From NCBI GenBank assembly GCA_009760855.2, contig WPIO01000010.1, positions 3,319,501 to 3,383,500 on the forward strand: a stretch of DNA of 64,000 nt, read 5' to 3'. Every line of letters begins with the position of its first letter. Within the stretch, counting starts at the first letter, position 1. Both the position numbers and the translations under genes were made by a program. This DNA comes from Cristatella mucedo (lineage: Eukaryota; Bryozoa; Phylactolaemata; Cristatellidae). The notes under the pieces were generated by a model. It ran no database searches. It saw only the letters and a program-made list of their open reading frames with translations, and was not told the DNA's origin. This document shows, one piece after another, positions 1-11,586 of this stretch.

Positions 1-605
1 AGCATTGCATAAGAACGGTCTTTTGACAATACCCTGAAATATAAAGAAGAATTAGAGTCAAGCATCATCAATATTACTAAAAATGCACTAGAGCAGAAAG
101 CACCCCTCCCTTTATTGCATTTCTTGCAGACAAGACCAGGATATATGCACATATTCAAAACTTTGCAGATATCAATACACACTCCAGAAACGGTGCCCAG
201 GCTCGCTCACATGATGCTTTGTTCTCATTTCCCAACTATGCATTGCACAGCGAATGTCCATTATACAGCTATGTGGAAACATATCCTTAAGTCTGAAAAA
301 TAGAAGAAAACAATATCTCATGAGCCTAGATTTAAACAAGCGACATTAATCGAAGCAAAAATGGCAAATATTCCTGTTTACTGCACTTGTGCAATACACA
401 GAACTAGCACAACTCCAGCCCCAGGTTTCTCTGGCACGCCGCCTCTGCTGCCTGGGAAACCACAACATCAGTCGTCTTATCAGTATTCCCATACAAAATA
501 AAGCAGAAACACATTAACCCTGCAGGACTTCAAAAAAGCTAGTGGAATCGAGGTATTCAGTTACACACACAAACCACAGCTGCTTTCAGTTACAAGCATG
601 CTTAC

Positions 606-756
606 CATCGCCAGTCACTCCCACCAAACTCGTGCCCACCAGAGATGTTGGCACAATCGGAGCAACAATGCCGGCTGAATAGCTGGCAGCAATGGGAACA
701 AACGGGGAGGAGCCAAGACTGCTGACTGGAGCAACACCGGCTTCGTATCCAGGTAC
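606..756 (-). CDS. Exon 2 of the unrecognised gene
   Basis: Acceptor TTCCAG|GTACCTGG and donor GATG|GTAAGC bound 151 bases. The 50 codons encode a hydrophobic Val/Ala/Pro/Ser-rich stretch with repeated small-residue motifs such as PIAAS, APIVP and TSLVG. The exon ends in phase 1, so the next exon lies outside the window to the left. Confidence 0.45.
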
Positions 757-2530
757 CTGGAACTGGAACACAACCGAAGCAGCTACAAACTACATACAAC
801 CACAGCAAAAGCAGCAACTACATACTGCCTTTTCCAAGGCAGCCTACTGCTAGCTCAGTCAAGTGACTCCGAATCTGCATCACAAGCAAAGACACGAAAC
901 AACAGCTTGCTTGGTGCAAAAAACCCTACCAATCAATCAAACAATTGGTGATTTCTCAGTGTAGCCAAGGTACTTTTTTGGATAGACCAGCAAGAAAAAT
1001 AAAAAATGCCTGCAATGCCACACAGCAAATGCAAACATGCATAAAGTAGAACAAATGAGAATAAACGATTAAAAATCATTATCGCTCAATCCTAGATGTG
1101 CATCAAGCTCAAAATTCTTAATCAGCAAAAACAGGCCGACTACTAAGGCTACTCCCAATTCAACTACTGCGACCTTTTGTTTCTTTGCAAAAGGGATCCT
1201 GTAACTGGGCTTGTCACATTTGAAAGGCATTGGTGGGATGGTGCATATATGCGAGTTGCTGACAAGGAGATTCACGAGTGACAGGCAAACGAACGCCGAG
1301 CCACAGGCTGTGCTCAGGCTGAACACCAAAATCTAAGAGGCCTTTGAAAGTTGTTCTGCATAGGATGCAAGTCATGCCCAAATATTTCGTTATTTGGTCT
1401 TGAGAAGTAGTTATCGACCAAGAGCCAAGGCATTGCAGAATGATTTTGCTTCAGTCATCCGCCCAGAATTAGGGCATTGCAGAGTAATTTTCCTTTCATT
1501 TCCAGAGACCTAAGCACGGCACGAAAACGTCTTCACTTTCTCGGCCGACACCTTAAACACACCGCAAACAAGCCCAGGTCTGACACTTTTCGGCATAGAC
1601 TAGACAAAGAAAATGTGGCCGATCGCCTCACCAAAAAACAGTCTAAAGCACGTGCTTCAACCTTTTTCTTACACGCACTCGGCAAACGAGTACTGACGTG
1701 CCAAATTCATTCCAGGGTCCTCTAAGCAGATGCCAGCATCGGCTAAGACTTCGCAGCAGTCAGACAGACTGCTTGCCGAGCAACCAAAAGCCACTGTATG
1801 ACATATTATCGCTCGAACTTGTACGAGTATCATGCCGTATAGATCGGACCATCCAAGGGAGCTACTAACGCTTTGCTGTAGCAGCTTCTGCAATTGTGTC
1901 CTTAGGACGAAAACACATTTATAACGGTTATAACGCTTATAACGGTTCTAGTCACTGCCGACGCGTGACAAATGCCGGCGAAGCCCTGCGCCTAGGAGCA
2001 GGGCTACCGACTTGCAGGTGCAGCTCCGATGCAAGCACATATGCCGTAAAGTATCTGAACACGGTAGCAATGAAGAGCACCCATACTTTTGGATAGCAAG
2101 TCCATATCCATAGCACCCAGCATCAGCCATGGCGTACAACAACTCGTTCCGCACCATGAGCAATACTGAACTGCCGTCAGTGGAAAGCCTCGGGCGCAAC
2201 TCCCACTAGGCTTAACGCCCGGAGCTCAACTCCGGCCCAATCATGGAATACGACGTAATCTGCACTCAGGCTTCATAATTTAAAAACCGCGAATAATATT
2301 TCGGCACTCATACTCTGGCCGACCTAACACGCTTTCGTCTCAGCGGTACACATGAAGCCGAACTACAACTAACTAGCGTTGGACTGCTCGACAATATATA
2401 CTATCTCCACTTAACTCAATATATTGAAAATATGTAATCAATTGTGTCAGCGAATACTTACGAGAGCCATTCCCACAGCTCCAGGTGCCACTGGAGTAGA
2501 CAAATACGACTCTGACATCGCGGCAGCCAT
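606..2530 (-). CDS. 5' end of an unrecognised gene (two exons, partial)
   Basis: I do not recognise this gene. Two minus-strand segments behave like consecutive coding exons. The first (2530 to 2462) starts with ATG, has an in-frame TAA two codons upstream, encodes 23 residues beginning MAAAMSESYL and ends at a consensus GTAAGT donor in phase 0. The second (756 to 606) follows a pyrimidine-rich tract ending in CAG, starts in phase 0, encodes 50 residues beginning VPGYEAGVAPVSS and ends one base into a codon at GTAAGC. Both are rich in Ala, Val, Pro, Ser and Gly, like the low-complexity N-terminus of a larger protein. Any further exons would lie left of base 1. The intron (757-2461) shows no other coding signal. 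A chance pair of ORF fragments remains possible; matching phase, good splice sites and shared composition argue against it. Confidence 0.45.
757..2461 (-). other. Presumed intron of the unrecognised gene
   Basis: AT-rich sequence without another exon I can support. It holds a short perfect-to-near-perfect 9-bp triplication (TTATAACGG, TTATAACGC, TTATAACGG) at 1919-1945. Short ORFs here have no recognisable similarity. Confidence 0.3.
1919..1945. repeat. 9-bp tandem triplet TTATAACGS
   Basis: Three consecutive units, differing only at the last base of the middle copy. Confidence 0.8.
2462..2530 (-). CDS. Exon 1 of the unrecognised gene
   Basis: Start ATG at 2530-2528 within GTCATGG, preceded in frame by TAA. 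There are 23 codons, then donor CTC|GTAAGT in phase 0. No domain is visible. Confidence 0.42.
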
Positions 2531-3940
2531 GACTTACAAGCAACTATGGCTGACGGTAGAGTTAGGGATATGATATTTTAAACAACACCCGGTGAGTATT
2601 TTTATGCTAAAAATTTGTTTCACTTTGAAGTTCTCAAATTTCTCAGAATATTTGCTGTACTTGCAGACGACCCTAATACTCTACTAGGTTCTCTGAAGGT
2701 CAAGGTTGAACATGGACGGTGTTTTAACGTCAACGGCCAGACTGTCATCAATTTCTGGTTCTTTTAGGAGTCCCCGTTAATGATCGCTTGACCTTTTAAA
2801 GTAATATTTAGAAGAACGCCTCACACAGCCAGCTACAAAGTTTTATCCCTGTCGGAATTTTCTATTTACAGCAGCAGCTGGCTACAGTTCTCATTAGTTT
2901 CCCGGTTCTTTCTAGGACCCCGTACAGTTATTACTGAATACGGCCACTAGATTGATTTTTAAATCCAAAAAAACTCAAAACACTTATCACTTTGCTGAAG
3001 GAGTTGCGATGGCGTTTGGTTTATGCAGGTTAATACTGAAATCATTACGGACTTCAAAAGGCCCTAATCTGTAGTATCTAGGTGTGCAGAACACGACTTT
3101 ATCCATTAATTTTGTATTGGCTCTCGTTTTGGATATATTTCATGTAGTTAATTTTCTCTATTTTACCATGTAAATTTATCCAGGATGACTGCAACAGCAT
3201 ATTGAATAAGCCTAGACTGATGTAATATTGCATCGTCTTGCATTATACCGCCACGCACAAATCATCCCGAGTTGGTTGCACCATTTTCTGATGCAATGCA
3301 ATACTACTGCCAGGAGGCTGCTGCAGTAAGCTGAAAGCATAAAGCCCAGTCGGAAAGGTTGAGCATTTAAAATATTTCGGACTTTGTGGGAGACAGTATA
3401 AGCTACTGCTACACGAAACTGTTATATTTTATCGATTGGGGTACACTAGAGAACAGTAAGGCGTCGAAAGTGCGTTAATACCGCGGAAAATGTTTGCTAT
3501 ATTTTTGCAGAAGTGACATTTTCCAACCAGTAGAAAAGTATCGCTTCTAAAGTAAAGAAGGAATATCATCTTTACTTCGGATGCAAGGTTGTGACCAAGA
3601 CCAACCTTGGGCCCCTCGTATATGCTGTGCTGCGTGCAAAATGCCGCTTTAACAGTGGATAAATGTAAAAACACCACCAAGGCCGTTTGCAGTCCCCATG
3701 GTGTGGAGAGAGGTAAGCAACCACGTAAATGGCAGTTCATTCTGCTTGGTTCCTTTTCCGAAGGGAATGACAAAGCAAAAGCAGTCGAGACTGGTCTACC
3801 AAAAGATTCTGTCTGCATGGAGACCAGTTTCACATGGTTATGGATCTCCTATTCGAAAACCTACAGCAGAAAAATACAAGGGTGAGCCGATCTAGTCTTC
3901 TCCTGGTACGTCAGCATGCAGTGATCCTGATCTCCACTGT
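2531..3940. other. Intergenic sequence, nothing recognised
   Basis: AT-rich, with no domain, repeat end or splice-bounded coding segment that I can support. Overlapping short ORFs on both strands at 3429-3895 have no recognisable motif. They could be an upstream, more decayed part of the transposon-type fragment that follows. Confidence 0.3.
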
Positions 3941-4313
3941 GGTACATCATCAACCCCACACTTAATCACACAGAAGAACTAAATGACATGGTTCGTGACT
4001 GGGACATATCCAAGAACAAGGCAGAGTTGCTAGGATCAAGATTCCAAAAAAGGAATGTTCTCGAAGATTTCACAATTGCTTTACATCGAGAGCGCCACCA
4101 GCACTTGGAGCCTTTCTTCAGAAAGGAAAGTAATCTGGTATTCTTTCTGATACTGAGGGCCTCTTGAACGCCTTACCAATCGGCCATGACCCACAAGAAT
4201 GGAGACTATTTGTAGACTCTTTGAAACTGAGTCTTAAGGATGTGCTTTGGCACAATGGAAACCGTCTTCCATGTATTCCAGTAGTGCATGCTGTCCACAT
4301 GAAAGAGACATAG
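3941..4313 (+). pseudogene. Transposon-derived conserved-protein fragment, frameshifted
   Basis: Translation gives a stretch around ELNDMVRDWDISKNKAELLG, then, after a one-base frame change near 4143, the frame containing DPQEWRLFVDSLKLSLKDVL and HAVHMKET before a TAG at 4311. From memory this pattern (a 'VRDLxLxKxxAELLGSRL' block followed by 'EWRLFIDSxxxSLKxVLLHNG') belongs to an uncharacterised protein family repeated in many arthropod genomes and thought to be transposon-related. No start codon and no C-terminal part are present. It breaks off exactly where a LINE 3' tail begins, so it was either truncated by that insertion or carried with it. Function unknown; here it is a dead fragment. 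Confidence 0.5.
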
Positions 4314-4315
4314 GA

Positions 4316-4595
4316 AACAGAAAACGCATATATTTATCACAGCATTGAATGGGTCCCTGTGATTCGTCCTTTATGTGCTTATGCGTGTTGACACCGCGCA
4401 TGCTGCCACTAACCAAATTTGCATCCCGACCTGTGCAAGTCAGCCCTAATCATGTTATTCTTGTCGTTTATCGAGCATGATACCACTAGCCATTCGATTG
4501 TGCTTCCTTTGTAGCAAATGTAAAGTATCTATAAAGAGATAAAGTTCTCTGAGAGCAATATATCAAATGAATTATTCTTTTTATTCTAATTCTCA
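4316..4595 (+). mobile_element. LINE-A (CR1/L2-like) 3'-tail fragment
   Basis: Shares the 3' UTR seen in many copies here: GGGTCCCTGTGATTCGTCC, then ACTAACCA...GCATG repeats, then GCAAATGTAAAG with CTCTGAGAG and a terminal A/T-rich tail. 5'-truncated plus-strand copy. Confidence 0.75.
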
Positions 4596-4619
4596 TCATT
4601 GTGCGATAACTTGTATCCA

Positions 4620-5335
4620 GGCTAGGTTCGGTTGGCTGGGACCAGACGGCTGTAATGAGGGTCACCGGCTAGGCCGGAGTCGGACTTACGGCATGGCCGG
4701 ATGTGTGGTGACGAGAGGTCTCCGGGGCTCATGGGTAGGGGAAGTTGGCCGAGTAAATCGTGGTGTTGGAGGCTCCCTGTCTCGCCGAGTTATGCACCTG
4801 GATGGTTGCAGGCGTGCTCGGGCAATGCGGCCACGAACGCAAGGCGACGAGTACCCAAGGCCCGAGCGGAGCTGGAGAGCACGCTCGTTGTTGCGACTTG
4901 TATATTCCGCGTTCCCCGTGTAGTGTGTTCGTGACCCCCGTGGGTTGGCGTCTTTCGGCTGAAGCTCTCGACTGTTGTGGACGTCTGCTCCGCCTATCCA
5001 AGAATACTCAGCTAGCCGGGTCTTGGACGGCGTACGCTTGTACTGTTGGATTCGGATTCGGTACAACGGCAGGACTGTGGAAGCCGACTGACCAACTAAC
5101 ACGTTTGTTCGCGCTTGCTACGCCGTCTTGCGCCCCTATAGTGTACTGTGTATAGAACCTTCCCTGTATACTTGTTTAGTTCCCCTGTTGTTGTTGGCGC
5201 ATGCGTTATTATAAAGAGGTTTAACCTGACGGCCGCTCGTCTTACCCTAGCTCAGCGGCATGGCGAGCGGCAGCGTGGCCGGTGTATGGCGGGGTTTGGC
5301 GGGAAATAGCCTTTGACCTCGGGAACTCGGTTACA
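4620..5335 (+). mobile_element. Possible LTR-type fragment in a GC-rich island
   Basis: A sharply GC-rich block in AT-rich surroundings, with a TTATTATAAAG motif at 5208 and an end resembling an LTR boundary (CTCGGTTACA near 5335). A candidate start is TGTGTGGTGACGAG near 4700. No gag/pol is seen and no direct repeat partner lies in the window. Overlapping ORFs on both strands look like GC-driven shadows. A degenerate solo LTR is the best guess. Confidence 0.25.
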
Positions 5336-5345
5336 AACTTAAGCA

Positions 5346-6689
5346 GCTACTGAATTCCGTGAAGGTGTAACAAGTACAGCTGAGACCTCTGTGGTGATTT
5401 GAAGGTAGTTGCCCTTTTAATAGGACTGCGGCGGGGATATACAAAATGCATGTGCTTCTTATGGGATGTAGTTTTGATTCGCACAGCAGAGAGCCAGCCG
5501 ATGACCGCCACCAACAGTTTAATACAACGCACGGAGCCGAAGGGCGAACGGCTCCCTTCGGCCCCTAGTCCCACTCGACTGCCCTCTCCCAGGTTGGCGT
5601 TCCCTCCTCCCACTCCCTCCCAACCACAACTCATTCCGTGAGTTGGTGGGAGGACAAAGCCGGCCTGTGGATAAACCACAGCCGTCAGACCACAGCTGAC
5701 CACCGGCCTGTCCCTAGGCCACAGCCACCAGCTGTTTGACCCTGCGATGATTTAGGGCACTTACCGGTCTGCCTGCACTGGCAGTGTGCTGGCGAGCCCA
5801 GTGTCCATGATCGAATCATACATACATAGAAACACAAACCACATCCCCCTTGATCTTAAGGATCAGCACCGTTGGCAAGCTTTCCGGTCAAAACATAGTC
5901 ATCGTAACGGTGAGGAAGTGTCACAGCGCACCTGGGCCACTGTCCTGGTTCAGTTCTGTCGCCTTCAGGTGCCGGCTCTGCCTCCAGCGCGGGCTCTGCC
6001 TCCAGCGCGGGCTCTGCGCATCTTCAGATTCGAGAGCTCTTCAAAGATGGCCGGTTCAACAGCTTGATGCAGGACGATGTGAAACAAGTGAGGAATGCTT
6101 TCCACCTAGTGTCTACAAACTTTCTCGGGAATTATAGGGCAGAAAACTGCAGGGAACTAGTAGGAGAATGCGGATGCAATGTCAGGAACTTGGCTGCAAT
6201 ATGTCTCTAAAAATCCACTTCCTTTATTCCCATTTGGATTTCTTCCCTGATAACTGTAGTATGGTTAGCTATGGACACGGCGTGCGTTTTCATAACGATA
6301 TGGCAACAGTGAAGCAAAGATACTAGCGAAAATGATGCACTACAACGCTGGCTCGCTACTTCTGGATTCTGATTAGAGATGCTCCCGAACAGCTGTACAA
6401 GAGAGGGCGAAAAAAATCTAAGAAGTAGTCTATGACTTCCTTTTTACCGGTATTAACCGTAAGCCTATTATTACTGGCATGCATTTCGTGATTTGCACAT
6501 TAATGTAATGCAGGTTACAAAAAGTAGAGCCAATTTTGCAATTCGATATGTCATATTCTTGCTGAACACATAAAAATGGATAAGAAATGACTTATTTTAT
6601 TTCATTAACATGAATTTTTTAAGATTTTTTTTACCAGTGTTATCAGCAAAATGAAGCAACATTCTTACTTTGATTCACGCGCCATGACT
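5346..6689. other. Intergenic, with GC-rich inverted repeat and 18-bp duplication
   Basis: The GC-rich portion 5500-6060 contains a perfect 9-bp stem (5536-5544 with 5554-5562) and an 18-bp duplication (GCTCTGCCTCCAGCGCGG) around 5974-6010. On the minus strand a TATTAAAC motif near 5522 could be an LTR polyadenylation region. The remainder is AT-rich and unrecognised. Confidence 0.3.
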
Positions 6690-7130
6690 TGGCTCATTCA
6701 TTCCTTGCTGAACTACCGCACATCTATTTGAGCATTCGTATTCCTCTGGCCCTCGGGGAAAATAAATTAGCTTCTCCCTTCATCCTCTTATAAAGCTGCC
6801 GTAGAAACGTTTGCTTTTCGTGGCCTAAACTGCAAAATCACATTCTCACAATTATTCTTCGACGAAGTTTTCTGTTGTGCTGCCAACTCTTGCACGTAGC
6901 TTCCAGCGGCTGCGTGCTGCTACTTATTCCCTGACTCAGCTATGCTTCTCAATTTCCCTACGTTTCGCAGTCTCTTGGCTACCACGTGCGCATCGAAAGC
7001 AGCCTAAGCTTTGAATGTATTTCTGAAAATTCTCAAGCGTTACATCCACTTAGTCATCGTGGCCAGTATGGAGTAGAAGACGGAGACACTAACGTTATTT
7101 GTTCGCTTCAAGCGATTAGGATTATCCTGG
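6690..7130 (+). mobile_element. Degenerate LINE-B fragment
   Basis: Weak match to the second LINE family of this window: GACTCAGCTATGCTTCTCA, then a GTTTCG..GTCTCTTGGCTACC block and a terminal AAGCCGCTTAGG-like segment, ending near GACGGAGACAC. Strongly eroded plus-strand copy. Confidence 0.4.
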
Positions 7131-7384
7131 AGTGCTCAAATGCATTTAAAAATATGCAAGATTGAATATCTGTCAGGGCACACAAGCACATAGCTGTCAG
7201 CCGACCTGGCGGGATCACCCAACAAACTTTGGTTGGCGGGTTCGGTTAATAATTATCATAAATTTGTAAAGAAAATTGTAAAATAGAGCCTTATTATAAC
7301 TCAATCTCTTTCTAGACACTTTCAATATAATGTAGGAAGAAGTATATTCATTTGTAGCACTTTGCTGGCCTTGGCTGAATTTTA

Positions 7385-8440
7385 GCGCAAACAGGAGCTG
7401 TTCGGAGGCGGGCTAGAACTCCTTTGTCCTGGAGCAGTGAGCCAGAGAGGAGCGTCAGCGCGGCTAGAGAGCAAGAGCTTAAGAGCAAGCCAGGAAGCTG
7501 AGACCGGCGGTGGCGATTCGGCCTTTAGAATTGGTCCGATACCCGTGGAAGCTGCTTATTGATGTTGGCTGGCCTGTCAACCTCCGCCTTCACTCGGTCC
7601 AAGAAAGAATCGTCTGGAACCCATTCGCCATTCAAGCTGGACAGAGGGGACATTCCAGTGGCCTAGTGCCGGGATTAGTTCCTTACCGTAATGGGCCATG
7701 GTGTCGGGCCCAATACCACTAAGCTCTTGCCCCATTGTCTCAGCCAAGTGTTTAAGAGTCGAGCGACGCTCGCTCTGGGTCTTTTGTCTGTGGTCTTCTG
7801 TCTTTGGTCCGGCTCCGCCGTCGGACTCGTTTCTCTGAAAGCGAGGGAGGAGGGCGGGCTGTTCGCCGGCGATCGACAGAACAGGACGAGACAGCGCTAG
7901 GAGGATTCGGTGGACTCCACCGAATACGGTCGTATCACGCCCGAGCTGGCATTTTGTGTTTCTTTCGTGTTTTATGTGTTCGCGCTAGCACGGGGTCTCG
8001 GCATAGGGATTTGCCGGCGCGAGCTAGGCGTATTTGGCGTGTGTGGAGTATTCCTGCCGCACTGGTGGAAACCGAGTTCTAGTTCTCCGGGTAGGTTTAG
8101 ACTCTGGTTCGCGCTTCAGTGTGGAGGAGTATTCCCTCCGAAAGAGTGAGCAAGTTGGCGTGTTTGGGGTATTCCCTCGGCACAGGTGGGAACGGATTCC
8201 TAGTTCACCGGTTAGGGTTTAGGGTCCGGGTCGCGCTTAGTGTGGAGGAGTATTCCCTCCGCAAGAGTGTTGGTGCAGTTGAGAGCGTGCGAGGAGTGTG
8301 GAGACAAAGCTGAACTAGACGCGCAGCGACTTTGTGCGCTTGCGAATAAAGTTCAGTAAAATCCCCAATCTGTGTGTCTCGCTTTCCAATTCACGCCGCG
8401 GACTCGCGACCCCCTTTAGTAACGGTAAGCAGGTCAGAGC
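7385..8440 (+). mobile_element. Possible LTR-type element fragment with internal ~120-bp duplication
   Basis: GC-rich block with an AATAAA signal at 8346 followed by a TGTGTGTCTCGC segment and a CCTTTAGTAACGG boundary-like end, as in R-U5 regions of LTR elements. Inside, two imperfect units of about 120 bases lie head to tail (8036-8157 and 8158-8280), each with a GTGTGGAGGAGTATTCCCTC core. Several ORFs cross the duplication in different frames, and none has a known domain. Confidence 0.3.
8036..8280 (+). repeat. Two-copy ~120-bp tandem duplication
   Basis: Both units run GGCGTGT..GG.GTATTCC..., then CTAGTTC.CCGG.TAGG.TTTAG, then TCGCGCTT.AGTGTGGAGG, then CCCTCCG.AAGAGTG. Small indels separate them. 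Confidence 0.75.
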
Positions 8441-9299
8441 CAGAAACGCTCGTTTCGTGGCGGCCAGCTTATTGCGCGTAGGCGCGCACTGAACGGCATT
8501 AGGCGATAGGCTACGCCGCTAGGTAAGCGGCAGGTCAGGCTTACCCCGCCGAGCCTTCGGAGTTACACATTGCTTAGTGATAGCATGCACACTCCAGCGT
8601 GCTTAAAGGGCAATTCACACGGACTGGAAGTAGCGAATGCGTTGAGAGCATAGAAATAGTACATAACAAAAGTTAAAGGCGAAAGACGTGAAGAACTCTG
8701 TGATACGGCATAGCTTAACTAAGTTATGATGCGACTGCTGTAATTACGAGTTGAGCACGTGTCGAAATTTTAGATTATAGTAATGCCAGACAGATTAGTG
8801 GCGTAAGTACTGGGTTGAACCGATCTGAGAAAGAAAGAACAAGGGTGAGAACCGAGATCGGTTTGGTGAAGAGCACCTGCACTTTGCAAGATGCTGAGCT
8901 AATTATGCAGAATTTCGAAGCCTTCTCGCCGAGGATACAGATATGACACGACTGATTTAGAACTTGAAAGTTTCGCGAAATTTCTTGTACCTAATGCAGT
9001 TTTATCTTAAGCTCAAACAGTTGGTCTTCGTGGCCTTCTAGCAGTGGCCGCATCGTCTGCGAGTGCCAGCCACTCAGATGCTGCTCTGAACAATGTGAGA
9101 GAGCCAGATCCCCCAAGTCTCCGCCGACGAACGTCTGGTCCCCTAAAGCCAAGATTAAGAGGCGTCATCGCACATCCAGGCTCGAGCTCAAAGGTCAGGC
9201 TTTGGCCTACTTAGTAACCCTCATCACATTATCGCCTTGCTAGGCTACCGAACCTCGCCTGGGTACTTTACTATGGTCAAACCTCTCTATAAGCATAAC

Positions 9300-9720
9300 C
9301 TCTGCCAGGGAAAGTTCTATGTTGAAAGAACTGCTGCACCAATTTCAGCCTTCTCATGCCGCCAGGTTCTCTAGGGACAATACATGAACTAGTCCGTTCA
9401 TACGGTTAAGATTGCTGGAGGCGGAGGATTTTTCTCTGCAGGTTCTAGACTGTGGAACTCACTGCCGATATTGCTCCATACCGGTATCTACTCTCTGCCA
9501 CCGATTAAGTCCCATATTTCCAGCGGCCCTGAGCTGCTAAACTACACTACTCACCACATCAAATGCTCTCCTGGCTCAGCTATGCTTCTCACAGATGAAG
9601 TCCGTTGGCTACCGCATGCGTACTGAAAACCGCTTAGGTTTTGAGCGCGATATGGAAAACTCTATAGCGTAGCACCTACTTGGACTTGGTGGCTTCGTTG
9701 CGTTCCAGCCGAAGATGCAT
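9300..9720 (+). mobile_element. LINE-B fragment, plus strand
   Basis: Contains the family's C-terminal coding relic (GGTTCTAGACTGTGGAACTC, encoding a RLWNSLP-like motif) and its 3' end (AGCTATGCTTCTCA, GTTGGCTACCGCATGCGTA, CCGCTTAGG). 5'-truncated and frame-broken. Confidence 0.6.
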
Positions 9721-10109
9721 TCCCCTTCATTAAATGGACAGGTTATTACAGGATTTTTCCTTCCAGCTCCGATTGAACCTGCGAAGCACCCTGTTTCAAC
9801 CCAACGGCTGAATCGTCATCGAATTTGGCTACTGCGAGGTGTGGTTGGACCTTGAGGCGGCCAGTTTCATAGAGCTACTGAGAAATATGGCAATTATTAT
9901 TCTAGAAATACGGAATGAACGATGTTTGGCACGGCACGCCCATTTGCAGCTGTGCTTGTTGTGAGGAAGGAAGCTGCAGTGCTCCCGAATAACGGTATGC
10001 ATAGCCACGGTCTGGCTTTGGCGTGGGACACACAAATAAAAACTATACCCGTACTGCAGCCAGCTTACGGCGCGCTGATTCAACAGTCACAAGCAAATAA
10101 ATAATCGCG

Positions 10110-11586
10110 CCCAGCATGCTATCAAGCTTTGCTAATACCATGCTATGATTGCTTAATCAGTTTGTAAAACCATTTTAATTGGTCTTCTTGCTTTGTCGTG
10201 TCAACTTACGTTAATCACTTTGTTTCAACTCTCATGCGGGTGGAGTCTGCTCAGCTAGAAATCTGAAGAACTTTGTCAGTCCTACCTGAAAGACTGTCAA
10301 TTTGAGGCTCAGGCAGATAAAGATTGGTCGGTGAGACTCTGCCACAAACGGATATGATAAATCACAATCGCAATTGATCCTGCGTTGACATTGTGTGCTC
10401 TGACGGTGTTCTAGTTTGTCCGTGTTTGAGGGCGTTTCAGGCACCCGAAGAGCCGACAAAGCCAGCAATGTTTGCCTACCTCTAACCAAGTGCTGCTGAC
10501 ATGACTTTAAAAGAAGCCAAGGATTCTGATGATGCACTGAAGCAATGGTCAAGCCAGTGATGGGCAGGAGGTAACAGCCACTCCCTTGGGGGGGGGGGCA
10601 GCGACCTTGGCTCTAATCTTCCACCTTGGATCGTCGCCAATCAAAATCATGTCCCACTTCCAGTCAGTGAGAAACCGCCGAGTGCATGTCGAATAATAAC
10701 TATGATCGTATACTACAACTTCTCATTAATAATAATACTAATCTTAATAATGCATTTGTTATAGCGCCCTCAGAGAACTTCAATCTCTTTCTAGGCACTT
10801 CACATTCGATAGGGGGTCTTGTCCCTGTACTTGAAAATACTGGCTCCACCATTACTTAGAAGCCCATCCGAACGCTCTTACGGTTGACAATAATGAAGTG
10901 AAGATAGCTGCAACAACTGATGGAAACAGTAAGAATAATTTCCAGTACAATTTATGTCACAGACTGATGGGGTGGCCGAGAGCTTATATCTACCATCGAA
11001 GGTTATTTCCGGTTTTTTTTTATTCTCCTGGCCGAGAGCAACCTCAATTTAAGGATGGGGCAGTAACAAGCTGTAATGTACCAAACAAGTTATAACGAGT
11101 GTTGTGCGTGCCTCGTGCTTCTGATATTGTAATGAGCAAAGCAGCATCTGGCCACTAATGTATGCCCCGCCTGCGGCAGGTGGTTGGGCAATTGACTCGG
11201 CCTCCGGCTTTTGATGTAAGGATGTTGCCCGCCACAGCTGCACTGCCCATCTGCCGTGAGTGAGCCAGCTCCTTCATGTATGTGTTGAGGGAATGAAGAT
11301 CGAGTCCCGTTTATCGCTCACGTTCACAAGCTCGGGTCTCCGTGAGGCTCAACTAGAACAGCTGCCGCCGTAACCACTGTTATACAACACCAATTTTAGA
11401 GATTTTTGTGAGTACTGTGTTATAATCATATAGGAGACGATATGTCACAATTCAGTATTAGATCTTGCGAAAAGGCATCTGAAGTGATGATAAGTCAGCG
11501 TTACTTTGTACCGAGTTCTGGTCAGACGTGGCTAGTCCCTTTAATGATAGTGTGCCTTAGTGTCGTGTTACAATAGTGTGCCTCAG
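10110..11586. other. Intergenic, with one LINE-A tail
   Basis: Apart from the short LINE-A 3' end at 10724-10810 I see no recognisable element or exon. A G-run at about 10587-10597 is a local homopolymer. Confidence 0.3.
10724..10810 (-). mobile_element. LINE-A 3'-end fragment, minus strand
   Basis: (TAA)-rich start followed by GCGCCCTCAGAGAACTTC and TCTCTTTCTAGGCACTT, the reverse complement of the conserved LINE-A terminus. Confidence 0.7.

Noticed and set aside
3429-3895. 134-residue minus-strand ORF and overlapping plus-strand ORFs
   Set aside because: Mutual antisense overlap with no recognisable domain. I could not extend the transposon-type homology of 3941-4313 into it.
8205-8235. 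Telomere-like GGTTAGGGTTTAGGG
   Set aside because: Only two imperfect units inside a larger duplicated segment; no array.
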